Notes: a model not told the origin generated them from the letters alone. A stretch of DNA of 64,000 nucleotides from Photobacterium damselae (GCF_003026815.1 NZ_PYOG01000005.1:62001-126000), one strand, 5' to 3'. Shown: positions 46,614-55,955, counted from the stretch's first letter. A program made the numbers and translations.

Positions 46614-46954
46614 GTGTAGCCTTATCTATAAGTGTCTATTCTATCAACAAGTTATATCTGAACTGGTAGTTTATTATGCTTTTGGGGACTATAAAATCAG
46701 AAGCGATTCCAAGTATCAATGGATGTTTGTTTATGAGTATCTGTTCTGCAAATTTTAGCTGTCACTGTATTTATTTAATCTGTGCTATCGATTCTCATAC
46801 CAGCATAGATTTCGACTAATTCCGTAGAGGACTTTCATCTCCTAGAACAACGCCATGCACGATCACCAGATACAAAAATGGCTTCACGTAATGGAAGCCA
46901 TTGTATTTATCTCAAACTGTATTTCTCTCAATATAAAAGGAGGAATATACCAAA
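46614..46954. other. Upstream region of the effector gene and 3' flank of DUF2913
   Basis: About 340 bp. Apart from the DUF2913 terminator (46871-46905) I see no gene. No -24/-12 element with correct spacing was found before the effector, so direct control by VasH is not supported here. Confidence 0.4.
46871..46905 (-). terminator. Terminator of the bcr-DUF2913 unit
   Basis: AATGGCTTC (46877-46885) pairs with GAAGCCATT (46894-46902); on the minus strand a T-run follows. It lies about 50 bp beyond the stop at 46955. Confidence 0.75.
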
Positions 46955-47602
46955 CTAGACAGTTGGTAATTCAGGCAATTGAGGTCCATTATTTGCTGGA
47001 TAAACGATATATTCACCGTGGTATTTTACCAGTGATTTATAATCAGTTACTTTAAATAGCAGTAGTCCATGCTTATATGCCATATCAACTAATTGTTTTA
47101 CATCACCACGAACATAAAGAGATATCGGCCTAATCAGCTCACCTGACTCCGATAGCGCTTGTTGATACTGTTTCACACACACAACCAGTGAAGCTTGACC
47201 ATCAGTCTTATGCGTCACTTTACGGTTCACTTCGTATTCCGTTGTTACCAACCATCCAGTATCTGATAAATCTTGATACAAAGCATGAATCGTATCATTG
47301 GAAATATTTGTACTATTTCCCTCTGCATCAGTTAACTTACCGTAAGTAGATGCAATATGTTCAAATGAAGTAGTCAGCTGAGCATTCTTACCCATTGTGC
47401 GCGACTGTTGCTGCCAGCTAAGTAAAACTTTCGCAACACAAGTATCAAAACGCTGTTGCTTTATTGCCTTCGTTACCCAGTTGCTTAAGTAGAGAGTCTC
47501 GCTCACTGGGTTTTTAGGTGTTTTGCCCGCCTCTTGCGACTCACGAAGCTCTGACAGACCTGTTGTTACTACGGTGTAGATTTCATTATAAAAACGCGTC
47601 AT
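46955..47602 (-). CDS. DUF2913 family protein
   Basis: A 215-residue cytosolic protein that I assign to DUF2913, a vibrio family. It has an N-terminal helical half (KTPKNPVSETLYLSNWVTKAIKQQRFD) and a C-terminal half with strand-helix alternation (SLVVCVKQYQQAL, ISLYVRGDVKQLVDMAYKHGLLLFKVTDY). It begins 8 bp after bcr and probably shares its transcript. The function is unknown, and the family assignment is from memory of its N-terminal pattern. Confidence 0.65.
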   Translation of the reverse strand: MTRFYNEIYTVVTTGLSELRESQEAGKTPKNPVSETLYLSNWVTKAIKQQRFDTCVAKVLLSWQQQSRTMGKNAQLTTSFEHIASTYGKLTDAEGNSTNISNDTIHALYQDLSDTGWLVTTEYEVNRKVTHKTDGQASLVVCVKQYQQALSESGELIRPISLYVRGDVKQLVDMAYKHGLLLFKVTDYKSLVKYHGEYIVYPANNGPQLPELPTV

Positions 47603-47610
47603 CGTTTTCC

Positions 47611-48801
47611 TTACGCATCTCTAGATAATAGCCAGTAAAAACCAGCAGAAAGAAAAGCACAACTTGCCATGGTCATCGCCATCGGCCAAGCTGTTGCATC
47701 TGGCATCATGGCAACAATTCCCCCCACCAGCGAACCCGTACCAAAACGTAGAGTTCCTGCCAGTGAAGAAGCAGTACCGGCCATATGAGGATAACGGCCA
47801 AGTAAGCATGCCATGGTGTTACTACCAATAATAGAAATAGTACCTACGAAGATCATGACAGGGATCACTGTGCCCCACAAGCCTAGATTAAGTAACTGAC
47901 CAACAATTAAGCCAATTCCTGCTAACAGTTGGACTATCAGACCAAAACGTAGCATCCAATGAGAGCCCTTCTTCTTTACCATTCGGCCATTGATACTCGT
48001 CATAACAATTAGGCAGATAATATTTAAGCCAAAGTAGTAACCAAAAGCTTCTGGACTGATACCATATAAATCAATGTAGACAAACGAGCCAACGGTCAAA
48101 AAGGTAAACATACCAGCAAAAGAAAACCCACTAGTTAACACCAGACCAACAGCTATAGGATTGGTCATTAACTTTATATAGTTACGTAAGGTTCCTGCCA
48201 GATTAAAAGGTAACCGTTTCTCTTCAGGCAGCGTTTCTTTAATTTTGAATGAAATAGCAATAATGACTAATGTTGCAAAAATCGCTAAAAACCAGAAAAC
48301 AGAACGCCAACCAAACCAAACAGAAAAGTAGCCGCCAATCATTGGTGCTGCCAATGGTGCAACTGTCATAACAAGAGTAATAAACGACATAGTTCGCGCA
48401 AACTCTTCACGCTCAAACATATCACGAACTAATGCCTGAATAATCACAGCCGCAGCAGCACCTGCAAAACCTTGTGCTACACGAATCCAAGTCAACTCAG
48501 TAATATTACTGCTCGTTGCCCCTAATACGGTTGCAATCAAAAAACAGATGGTTCCAATAATTAATATCGGTTTTCGACCAAAACTGTCAGCCAAAGGCCC
48601 ATGCAGTAACTGACCAACAGCGAAACCTGCGGTATAGGCAGTCAAAGTGGTTTGAACAAAACTTGGTGATACCGCAAAATCTTTCGCAATACTTGGCATT
48701 GCAGGCAGATACATATCGATGGCAAGTGGAGTAAGAGCTGAAATTGCTCCCAATAAAAGAATAAACTGAAATGTCAGCTTTTGGGGTTGGTTTGAGGTCA
48801 T
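47611..48801 (-). CDS. bcr: Bcr/CflA family multidrug efflux MFS transporter
   Basis: The ATG at 48799-48801 gives 396 residues, the length of E. coli Bcr; further upstream the frame is open but not convincing. Twelve hydrophobic helices are visible, with the DHA1 motif between helices 2 and 3 (GPLADSFGRKPILIIG), the family start LGAISALTPLAIDMYLPAMPSIA and motif C in helix 5 (AAPMIGGYF). It exports drugs such as bicyclomycin by proton antiport. A second transporter of this broad group (emrD) is at the right edge. Confidence 0.92.
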   Translation of the reverse strand: MTSNQPQKLTFQFILLLGAISALTPLAIDMYLPAMPSIAKDFAVSPSFVQTTLTAYTAGFAVGQLLHGPLADSFGRKPILIIGTICFLIATVLGATSSNITELTWIRVAQGFAGAAAAVIIQALVRDMFEREEFARTMSFITLVMTVAPLAAPMIGGYFSVWFGWRSVFWFLAIFATLVIIAISFKIKETLPEEKRLPFNLAGTLRNYIKLMTNPIAVGLVLTSGFSFAGMFTFLTVGSFVYIDLYGISPEAFGYYFGLNIICLIVMTSINGRMVKKKGSHWMLRFGLIVQLLAGIGLIVGQLLNLGLWGTVIPVMIFVGTISIIGSNTMACLLGRYPHMAGTASSLAGTLRFGTGSLVGGIVAMMPDATAWPMAMTMASCAFLSAGFYWLLSRDA

Positions 48802-48985
48802 TGGCCAGCATTCTATTTTGAGACGGAAGAGGACAATGATTGTACGACAATTCCCAGTCAATTACCTGTTCAAAATGAGAAAATTGACATTTCTTTACCT
48901 AAGAAAGCAGGATATCTCGAACGATAGGTTACTATTTTTTACTCTTAGTAGCAGAAACGATAATGTAAACGTTAACTTATAATAA

Positions 48986-49018
48986 AAAAGGTATAAACCA
49001 ATGTAATTTATACCTTTT
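48986..49018 (-). terminator. Terminator of rsuA
   Basis: A 12-bp stem (48986-48997 with 49007-49018) is followed by a T-run on the minus strand. Confidence 0.85.
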
Positions 49019-49031
49019 ATGTCAATCGTGA

Positions 49032-49730
49032 TTATTTTTTAAAAACAGAAGCAATCTCATCTTCTGTTAGTGGTCGATATTCACCAGGTTCAAGGTCATC
49101 ATCAAGCTCAATCGCCCCAACTCGCTCACGGTGCAATAATTCAACTTTATTACCCATAGCTGCGAACATACGCTTCACTTGGTGATATTTACCTTCAGTA
49201 ATCGTTAGCAGCGCCACTTTCTCTTCTAAGATTTCAAGTTTAGCAGGTAATGTTAGCTCTTTCTCACCACGTAACTGAACCCCTTCTTCAAACGCTTGAA
49301 TATAGGATTCTTCAATAGGATCTGCAGTCTCTACGTAGTAGGTTTTTTCACACACATGACGAGGAGACGTAATACGATGAGACCATTGACCATCATCGGT
49401 AACAAGGACCAGACCTGTAGTATCACCGTCTAGGCGTCCTGCTACATGCATACGCTCTGGTGCAACTTCATCAAATAAGATAAAAACAGTAGGATTAAAA
49501 TCATCGACATGAGAACAAACATAACCCGATGGCTTGTTTAACATGTAATAACGGGGCCCCTGAAGCGATAATGTACGACCGCTGAATTCAACATCGCAAT
49601 CATCAGTCACTTTAAGTGCGCCGTTCTTAACGATCTCACCGTTTACTTCAACTAATTTATCTTTCAGAATCTTACCAGCCTCTTTGCGGGTAATACCTAG
49701 GGTTGTACAGAGGAATTTATCAAGCCTCAT
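49032..49730 (-). CDS. rsuA: 16S rRNA pseudouridine(516) synthase RsuA
   Basis: The ATG at 49728-49730 gives the family N-terminus MRLDKFL and 232 residues, as in E. coli RsuA (231). An S4-type RNA-binding domain (1-60) is followed by the catalytic domain with HVAGRLDGDTTGLVLVTDDG (catalytic Asp), SPRHVCEKTYYVE and EGKYHQVKRMFAAMGNKV. It makes pseudouridine 516 in 16S rRNA. The longer open frame upstream adds 43 unlikely residues. Confidence 0.95.
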   Translation of the reverse strand: MRLDKFLCTTLGITRKEAGKILKDKLVEVNGEIVKNGALKVTDDCDVEFSGRTLSLQGPRYYMLNKPSGYVCSHVDDFNPTVFILFDEVAPERMHVAGRLDGDTTGLVLVTDDGQWSHRITSPRHVCEKTYYVETADPIEESYIQAFEEGVQLRGEKELTLPAKLEILEEKVALLTITEGKYHQVKRMFAAMGNKVELLHRERVGAIELDDDLEPGEYRPLTEDEIASVFKK

Positions 49731-50106
49731 TGTTTGGCTCCGTTTATTACAATAGCCGACCATTATAGAAAGTGAGCATTTTTCTTGCATTAAAAACTTA
49801 CAGAAAATCTCATTCCAAAGAGGTTTTGTCGGTAAATTCAACCAAATGTAAAATATCAATGTTTGTTATGTAATTTTTTGTTCTTTTTTGCAGAAGTCGA
49901 ACTAAGCTCAAAAAGCTGAATAATTTTGGATATTGATAGTCATCATTAGATAGGAAGCGCTTATAATGCCAAGATATAAAACAAACTATACTCTTAAACC
50001 ACATCAAAAAGCTGAAGCATAACTACCTATTATTTCAGTGTGTTTTTGGGAATAGGCGTTTTCGGAAAGTCATCAGACTGTGATTCCTAACCATGAAGGT
50101 AAACAT
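49731..50106. other. Intergenic region rsuA-GNAT
   Basis: About 375 bp between divergent genes. It holds a tiny plus-strand reading frame (49966-50022, 18 codons, AGGAAG upstream) that I do not regard as a proven gene. Nothing else was seen beyond AT-rich promoter-like sequence. Confidence 0.3.
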
Positions 50107-50601
50107 ATGAACATTTCCCTTATTGCTCCGACAATGTCTTCTGTAGACATGTTCATTAATCTTATCGAAGAACTTTTTGCCTATGAAGCCTTGCCTCAGA
50201 AGGCTGAGCAAATTGTTAAAGCCGTCAATCAACTCATATCGAAGCCTGATCTAGGCCAAGCATGGTTAATTGAAATTAATCAAGATGGGCAATCGATCAT
50301 AGCAGGTCACATTATCATGAGTTATAGCTTTAGTATTGAACATGGTGGCCGTATTGGAATTATCGATCAATTCTATCTCAAGCCTGAATGGCGCAAGCAA
50401 GGTATTGGTACTCAGTTAATTCCTATGCTTGAGCAACATGCAGCGCAAAATGATATCCATGCACTATCACTTGAAGTCAATATTGGTAATGGTGGTGCTC
50501 GTACTTTTTATGAACGTCACGACTTCATGCTTCGTCGTCAGTTCTGCATGATGACAAAAAATGTAAAAACGGAAGAAGTGCCATTAACGATCGCTAGCTA
50601 G
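50107..50601 (+). CDS. GNAT family N-acetyltransferase
   Basis: The ATG at 50107 has AAGG eight bases upstream; an in-frame GTG at 50080 is less likely. The 164-residue protein has the GNAT fold: strand 4 IGIIDQFYLKPEWR, the acetyl-CoA-binding motif RKQGIGTQLIPMLEQHA (Q/RxxGxG/A), and NGGARTFYERHDFMLRR in motif B. It is a cytosolic acetyltransferase with unknown substrate, transcribed alone. Confidence 0.85.
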   Translation: MNISLIAPTMSSVDMFINLIEELFAYEALPQKAEQIVKAVNQLISKPDLGQAWLIEINQDGQSIIAGHIIMSYSFSIEHGGRIGIIDQFYLKPEWRKQGIGTQLIPMLEQHAAQNDIHALSLEVNIGNGGARTFYERHDFMLRRQFCMMTKNVKTEEVPLTIAS

Positions 50602-50632
50602 TCAGACCTAACTAATCAAGCAGTTAAACCAT

Positions 50633-50665
50633 AAAGCTCTAGCTCACAAACCCAGCTAGAGCTTT
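50633..50665. terminator. Bidirectional hairpin terminator (GNAT and lipoprotein genes)
   Basis: A 12-bp perfect stem (50633-50644 with 50654-50665) lies between the convergent genes, with short T-runs on both sides. Confidence 0.7.
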
Positions 50666-50684
50666 CATGTTCATCCAACGTCTT

Positions 50685-51182
50685 CTATTTAGTTAAGACT
50701 CTTTGACAAGAAACCCCTTCGGTATCAACAAAAACCAATTCTTTATCATTAAGTCGTAATATTTCGGACTCAAACTTTTCATCTTGATCAAATTGCTTTT
50801 GCAAACTAGCACGCTGCTCTTCTGCTGCAAGCGAATTAGAGTTTGTTGAAACCGTATATTGAGGAATATCCAGTGTCAGTGTTTTCCCCGTTACTTTCCA
50901 AGTACCCTTACCTGCAGCCATAAACATTAAAGGCTGATCTTCGCTATTTACAGAAGACAACTTATAGACAATATTGGCATTTCCATCTTTGCTATAAGAG
51001 TTGGTTGATGTCACCTGCAGATCAATCGAGTTATAAGGTGCTGCATATTTACATTGCCATGTTCCAATAAGAGCTTGGTCATCAATCCCTTTTGTTGTGG
51101 GTGATGTACTTTGTGTGTCACAACCACTAAGCATTGCAGCAGACGAAGCCGCAACCATTAATAAAAGCCATTTTTTCATCAT
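50685..51182 (-). CDS. Putative lipoprotein of unknown function
   Basis: A 165-residue protein with a lipoprotein signal peptide (KKWLLLMVAASSAAMLSGC, Cys about residue 21). The mature part is a beta-rich, lipocalin-like pattern (LIGTWQCKYAAPYNSIDLQVTSTNSYSKDG, GTWKVTGKTLTLDIPQY) with two further Cys (WQCKY and GVSCQRV) that could form a disulphide. I do not recognise the family. Its upstream region is occupied by a MITE-like element that may supply or disturb its promoter. Confidence 0.7.
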   Translation of the reverse strand: MMKKWLLLMVAASSAAMLSGCDTQSTSPTTKGIDDQALIGTWQCKYAAPYNSIDLQVTSTNSYSKDGNANIVYKLSSVNSEDQPLMFMAAGKGTWKVTGKTLTLDIPQYTVSTNSNSLAAEEQRASLQKQFDQDEKFESEILRLNDKELVFVDTEGVSCQRVLTK

Positions 51183-51205
51183 TTCAATTCCTTAATCAAC
51201 TTTTC

Positions 51206-51472
51206 TATACCCAAGTGACTTCAAGATGCAGGATTCAGAGCGTTGTCACTGATTCAAGTTCAAGACAAACAATGCAGTGTAATAGCTCGCTATTTCCAAA
51301 TTGTTTGACGATGAAATTGGGTCTGTGACACGCTCCCAAAGGGCGAGTTAATTTGCTTCACATACTGCGTTAACGATTTTTAATTTAGAGCCACTAGATC
51401 TTCAAATCGTTGCCTTGCCTGTAAACCAAATTATTCTCGCTGAACCTCGCATCTTGAGGTTACTTGGGTATA
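51206..51472. mobile_element. MITE-like element with 24-bp terminal inverted repeats
   Basis: A 267-bp non-coding block bounded by inverted repeats: left arm 51206-51229 begins TATACCCAAGT and ends CAAGATGC, right arm 51449-51472 is its complement with 2 mismatches in 24. The ends sit in TATA, suggesting insertion at TA. There is no transposase, so it would need one supplied in trans. Elements with this end motif are, to my knowledge, repeated in vibrio genomes. Confidence 0.85.
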
Positions 51473-51584
51473 TACCTTAACTAACTCTTACATACCATAA
51501 AGCGATACAACATAAATTTATGCAATTACTGTCACAATCTTGGTAGTACAAGCATCTCTTATCGTGTGACTATTGCGGGTTCTA

Positions 51585-51600
51585 CTGGATATATATACAC
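51585..51600. promoter_or_regulatory. LexA-like box upstream of radD
   Basis: CTGGATATATATACAC compared with CTGTATATATATACAG: two mismatches, one in each half-site, with the AT core intact. It lies 35 bp before the radD ATG. Confidence 0.4.
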
Positions 51601-51634
51601 TGTCGCAGTCGTAATATTAAAAAGCCGTATCCTC

Positions 51635-53377
51635 ATGTACACTCTTCGCCCTTATCAACAAGACAGCGTTAATGCCACAATCCACTATTTTCGCAAACAC
51701 AACACACCTGCCGTATTGGTTCTACCAACTGGAGCGGGTAAAAGTTTAGTTGTTGCTGAATTGGCTCGTATTGCAAGAGGACGAGTACTGGTTCTTACCC
51801 ATGTTAAAGAATTAGTAGAACAAAACCATGCAAAATACGAAAGTTATGATCTTAAAGCTGCTATCTTTTCTGCAGGATTGGGGCGAAAAGAAACCGATCA
51901 ACAAGTGGTTTTTGCTTCTGTTCAATCCATGGCTAACGGTTTAGATAAGTTTACGAAGCAATTTTCTCTGCTAGTTATAGATGAATGCCACCGTGTACCT
52001 GACGATGAAAATAGCGCTTATCGCAAAGTCATTAAACATGTCCAAGAGGTAAACCCAAACATTAAGATCCTTGGGTTAACAGCCACACCATATCGATTGG
52101 GAATGGGTTGGATTTATAAATACCATACCCGCGGCCAAGTTAAGACCGAACAAGAGCGCTTCTTTCGTGATTGTATTTTTGAGCTGCCTATCCGTTATCT
52201 GCTGGATGAAGGTTTCTTAACCGAACCAAAAATGATGGATATGGCCGTTATTGGCTATGACTTTTCGTCTATTACTCCATCTGCGACTGGACACTATCAG
52301 ACCGCAGACTTAGATGATGTAATTGAAAAATCTGCCCGAGCAACCCCAATCATTATTGAGCAGGTCATTGACTATGCCAAAGATCGAAAAGGAGTGATGA
52401 TCTTTGCCTCTACCGTGACTCACGCTCAAGAAATTATGGGCTATCTTGCCGCAGAAAATGCTGCTTTAGTGGTTGGTGATACACCGATTGAAGAGCGCGA
52501 TCGCATTATTAACGATTTCAAAGATCAGAAAATAAAGTATCTGGTTAACGTATCAGTATTAACAACAGGCTTTGATGCCCCCCATGTCGATTTAATTGCC
52601 ATTCTGCGCCCTACCGAATCAATCAGTTTATATCAACAAATTGTAGGGCGTGGTTTACGTCTATCTGAAGGAAAAAAAGATTGTTTGGTTCTTGAATACG
52701 CAGGTAACTGTTATGACCTGTATCAACCAGAAGTTGGCGATCCCAAACCCAATTCAGACAGTGAAGTTATTATGGTTCCCTGCCCAGCTTGTGGATTTAA
52801 CAATAGCTTCTGGGGCAAGCTTGATCCTGCAGGATTCTTAATTGAGCACTATGGTAGACGTTGTCAGGGATACTTTGAAGATGATGAAACAGGAGAGCGT
52901 GAAGAGTGTGGCTATCGTTTCCGTGCTAAATACTGTGAGGAATGCGGCGCAGATAATGATATTGCGGCGCGTCGATGCCATCTTTGTAACGCCGTTATGG
53001 TTGATCCCGACAAAAAGCTGCGAGAAGCCTTAAAGCTAAAAGATGCCATGATCATGAAAATAAATGATATGCGTTTGGAAGCGGGAAAAAATCAATATGG
53101 AAAGCCGCAGCTTAAAGTGATTTACGAAAGTGACGAAGGCAGTGAAATTAGTGAAGTGTGGACCTTGTCGAATAAAACTCAAAAGCAAGAGTTTCTAAAA
53201 AAATTCATTAATCCCCATCTGGTTGATCGCCATCGCCCATTTTTGGATACCGCACCGACTAAAGTTGCCAATAACGAACATCGCTTGCGCCCGCCTGAAA
53301 TTATTATTGCTAGAAAATCAGGACGTTTTTGGGCTATTCGAGATAAATTATTCGACATAGATCAGTATCAAAAATAA
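51635..53377 (+). CDS. radD: DEAD/DEAH-box repair ATPase RadD (YejH)
   Basis: The ATG at 51635 gives MYTLRPYQQDSV and 580 residues, close to E. coli RadD (586). Superfamily 2 helicase motifs: Q-like RPYQQ, Walker A LPTGAGKS, motif II DECHR, motif III LTATPYR, and motifs V-VI (VSVLTTGFDAPHVD, QIVGRGLR). A zinc-binding C-terminal part follows (CPACGFNN, CEECG, CHLC), as in RadD, which acts in recombination-linked repair together with RecA. Not every vibrio RadD start is fixed, but the longer frame overlaps the LexA-like box. Confidence 0.92.
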   Translation: MYTLRPYQQDSVNATIHYFRKHNTPAVLVLPTGAGKSLVVAELARIARGRVLVLTHVKELVEQNHAKYESYDLKAAIFSAGLGRKETDQQVVFASVQSMANGLDKFTKQFSLLVIDECHRVPDDENSAYRKVIKHVQEVNPNIKILGLTATPYRLGMGWIYKYHTRGQVKTEQERFFRDCIFELPIRYLLDEGFLTEPKMMDMAVIGYDFSSITPSATGHYQTADLDDVIEKSARATPIIIEQVIDYAKDRKGVMIFASTVTHAQEIMGYLAAENAALVVGDTPIEERDRIINDFKDQKIKYLVNVSVLTTGFDAPHVDLIAILRPTESISLYQQIVGRGLRLSEGKKDCLVLEYAGNCYDLYQPEVGDPKPNSDSEVIMVPCPACGFNNSFWGKLDPAGFLIEHYGRRCQGYFEDDETGEREECGYRFRAKYCEECGADNDIAARRCHLCNAVMVDPDKKLREALKLKDAMIMKINDMRLEAGKNQYGKPQLKVIYESDEGSEISEVWTLSNKTQKQEFLKKFINPHLVDRHRPFLDTAPTKVANNEHRLRPPEIIIARKSGRFWAIRDKLFDIDQYQK

Positions 53378-53403
53378 AGCTAACCGCTACCAAAACAATA
53401 ACT

Positions 53404-53441
53404 AAAAAATCCGCATAAACATCATGTTATGCGGATTTAAT
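53404..53441. terminator. Hairpin terminator between radD and hutA
   Basis: A 12-bp stem (53407-53418 with 53427-53438) and an 8-base loop between convergent genes, with A-rich and T-rich flanks that suit both directions. Confidence 0.75.
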
Positions 53442-53482
53442 TTATGTATTGGACTGCTTTTATGTATTAAACAGCTTTAAGA

Positions 53483-55639
53483 TTAAAAATCGTACTTCAC
53501 ATTCACGCCCCAGTTTCGACCAGGTTCTGTTTTACGATTAATATTCTCTTTACCAACGGTAATACCATCAATATTTTGATACTGCCAATACTTCTTATCA
53601 AAGGCATTAAATAGGCCCGCACGAACCGTTAAATCTTTACTTGGTCGGTAATACGTCGTCATATCCACAACCGTATAGCCTGGGGTATTAAAGTGGTCTT
53701 CTTCTTGCCATTTGTCTTTCGTTGCAACCATGGTCACATCAACAACACCACCCCACATCTCATCAGGTGAATCATAGCCAAGCCCTAATACCGCAGTTAA
53801 TGGTGCAACAGTATCTAACTCGCGCCCTGTCTTCTTATCTTCACCGCGAGTATATGCTACAGAAAAGTTCGCATATGTACCCATTGGAGCATTAAGTGCT
53901 TCGTCCAACCAGATAGAGGTTTTTAACTCTGCACCATAAATCTTAGCTTTATCGACATTTTCATTCGTTGTGATCTGGATATTATTTGAATCATAAGTCG
54001 TTACATCTTTAATGAAGTTCTTATAATTATTATAGAAAACAGATGTCGCAACTGAACCTAAATGCCCATTTAGACGTAATCCTAACTCAACAGCATCACT
54101 CTCCTCTGGTTTTAAGTTAGGATTCGAGATGACTTTATAACCGTGAGCTAGATTCTCTTTATCGTAGTACAACTCATGAATGGTTGGTGCTCTAAAGCCT
54201 TGAGTAAATTGACCATAAGTACTGAAATTGTCAGTAAAGTGGTAAACCGCACCTAAACGTCCTGTAAATGCATCACTCTTATGATCTTTTAATGTGTCAG
54301 AATCTGGCTTAGCTTGATAATCGTCATAACGTAATCCCGCAGTAACAACTAACTTCTCATCTAACATAAACATCTGATCTTGAACAAAGACCGCACGTTT
54401 TTCAGATTTAGATTTAGGTACTTCTTCAGGTCCAGGCTTAGACGTTCCTTTATCTAAGTTATAGTCGGTATAGGTAATATCAAACGTATTATTAGTACCA
54501 CTCACACCGTAGGTGATCTCGTGACGATTATTAGCCAGTTCTAACTCTTTTTTCATCTGAATATCGAGCTGAATGGTATCGTCAGTGCCATCACGGTAAC
54601 GATTACGATTGCCATAGTAATTGGTTTTATCGTAGCTATTATGTTTGGATTCGCTTTCAGTCCAGTTCAATTTCCATTCTAATGAATCAAAAGCGGCTAT
54701 CTCAGCTAACCATTCATGTTCAAGCCCTAAGCGTAAACGGTGATCATGATCATCTGCTCGGTTATTACTGTACATAATAGGTGGCATTGGTGGTCGCATT
54801 GGAACCGTCTTACCATCACTGGATAAAATACGACCATCGGCAGATCGCGTATAATATTCTGCGGTAAATCCAACACGGTTCGCACCGTTAATTTGATAAA
54901 AAATCTTTGCTAAAACATTATGAGAGGCAATATCAAATGGGTTAGCAGCTTTTCTCGCATTCCCTATTTCATTTGAGTCTTTATAGTAGGTATCGGTCTC
55001 ATGGCCATTGCGATAAGTATAAATCAACATACTTTCAAGATCGCCAGTACGATTAGCCACCTCAAAACCTAATTTATATTGTTCATCAGCACTAGAATAA
55101 CCAGAAGTGACGCCTACATGCGAATCATCACCAGCATCTAGCATATCTTCTGGATTTTTAGTACGAAGGAAAACAGTACCACCAAGGGCATCACTACCAT
55201 ATAAGCTAGAAGATGGACCTTTGTTAATTTCAATCGCAGTTAATGTATCAACCTCGATGGTATTGGAGTTTTTGCGCATAACATCAGCGCCAGGATTGTA
55301 CGAAATAGGTTGTTCTACCCCGTCAATGAGCATTTTAACTCGGTTACCACTCATCCCTCGAATCGTAAAGTCTTGCATACCAAAACGTCCACGACCATTA
55401 ACAGTTACACCTGGCTCATATTTAAGCGCTTGTTTAACATCAGTAGCTAAGTTTTTCTCCATCTGCTCAGCTGTCACTTTCGATACTGTCGACGGTATGT
55501 TTTTAACACTTTGTTCCGAACGAGTTCCTGATACGACCACTTCATCAAAAATAGAGGATTCATTATTTGAATTAGCCAAAGATGGGGTTGAAACGGCCAA
55601 AAGAACAGAACTGGCAATAAAAGATAACTTAATATTCAT
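53483..55639 (-). CDS. hutA: TonB-dependent haem/haemoglobin receptor HutA
   Basis: A 718-residue outer-membrane receptor. Signal peptide to about residue 22, TonB box DEVVVSG (32-38), plug domain (IPSTVSKVTAEQMEK to TVFLRTKNP) and a 22-strand-type barrel ending in Phe (NWGVNVKYDF). The haem-receptor FRAP and NPNL boxes are present (GFRAPTIHELYYD, then ISNPNLKPEE), with His residues between them as needed for haem uptake. A Fur box upstream indicates iron repression. It is transcribed alone; TonB and HutBCD are not in this window. Confidence 0.93.
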   Translation of the reverse strand: MNIKLSFIASSVLLAVSTPSLANSNNESSIFDEVVVSGTRSEQSVKNIPSTVSKVTAEQMEKNLATDVKQALKYEPGVTVNGRGRFGMQDFTIRGMSGNRVKMLIDGVEQPISYNPGADVMRKNSNTIEVDTLTAIEINKGPSSSLYGSDALGGTVFLRTKNPEDMLDAGDDSHVGVTSGYSSADEQYKLGFEVANRTGDLESMLIYTYRNGHETDTYYKDSNEIGNARKAANPFDIASHNVLAKIFYQINGANRVGFTAEYYTRSADGRILSSDGKTVPMRPPMPPIMYSNNRADDHDHRLRLGLEHEWLAEIAAFDSLEWKLNWTESESKHNSYDKTNYYGNRNRYRDGTDDTIQLDIQMKKELELANNRHEITYGVSGTNNTFDITYTDYNLDKGTSKPGPEEVPKSKSEKRAVFVQDQMFMLDEKLVVTAGLRYDDYQAKPDSDTLKDHKSDAFTGRLGAVYHFTDNFSTYGQFTQGFRAPTIHELYYDKENLAHGYKVISNPNLKPEESDAVELGLRLNGHLGSVATSVFYNNYKNFIKDVTTYDSNNIQITTNENVDKAKIYGAELKTSIWLDEALNAPMGTYANFSVAYTRGEDKKTGRELDTVAPLTAVLGLGYDSPDEMWGGVVDVTMVATKDKWQEEDHFNTPGYTVVDMTTYYRPSKDLTVRAGLFNAFDKKYWQYQNIDGITVGKENINRKTEPGRNWGVNVKYDF

Positions 55640-55705
55640 AATCCCTGCTTAGTGTTTTCATTATGGTTACTGCAAAACTGGCATGGATTATATACAAATA
55701 TAAAT

Positions 55706-55724
55706 GATAATTACTATCATTATC
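55706..55724 (-). promoter_or_regulatory. Fur box of hutA
   Basis: GATAATTACTATCATTATC matches 16 of 19 positions of the Fur consensus GATAATGATAATCATTATC and lies about 70-85 bp before the hutA ATG. AATGATAAT on its left extends it to overlapping sites. Confidence 0.85.
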
Positions 55725-55864
55725 ATTGTGATCTAGATCGTATTTTCTCTAAGTTCTGTAAAATAAGAATGATTAATAAGGTAAATAGTGTTTATAGCGG
55801 ATAGATTTACAGCAATTGATTTATTAGAAAGGATTTTTTACGGTGAGGGACTTGCTAGAGCGGT

Positions 55865-55935
55865 TCTTCACTGATAGTATCTGCGCTCGATTTACAGTGT
55901 TGGACAAGGTCGCATTGTCCGATGCATTTTTTAAT
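55865..55935 (+). promoter_or_regulatory. Candidate rplY leader (5S-like stem and attenuator-type hairpin)
   Basis: Two stems precede rplY: CACTG (55869-55873) with CAGTG (55895-55899), whose interior GATAGTAT resembles the loop E side of 5S rRNA; and GGACAA (55902-55907) with TTGTCC (55915-55920), followed after six bases by six T residues. L25 binds loop E of 5S rRNA, so the leader may allow autoregulation. This is inference from structure read by eye. Confidence 0.45.
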
Positions 55936-55955
55936 CTCAATGTAGAGTAAATATT

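Noticed and set aside
46614-46954. VgrG, adaptor or sigma-54 promoter in front of the PAAR effector
   Set aside because: Searched by eye on both strands; no coding frame and no -24/-12 pair with correct spacing.
49966-50022. Eighteen-codon reading frame with AGGAAG upstream
   Set aside because: Too short to separate from chance, with no recognised similarity and no supporting context.
55107-55652. Long plus-strand reading frame (181 codons)
   Set aside because: It is antisense to the well-supported hutA gene and arises from its codon pattern.
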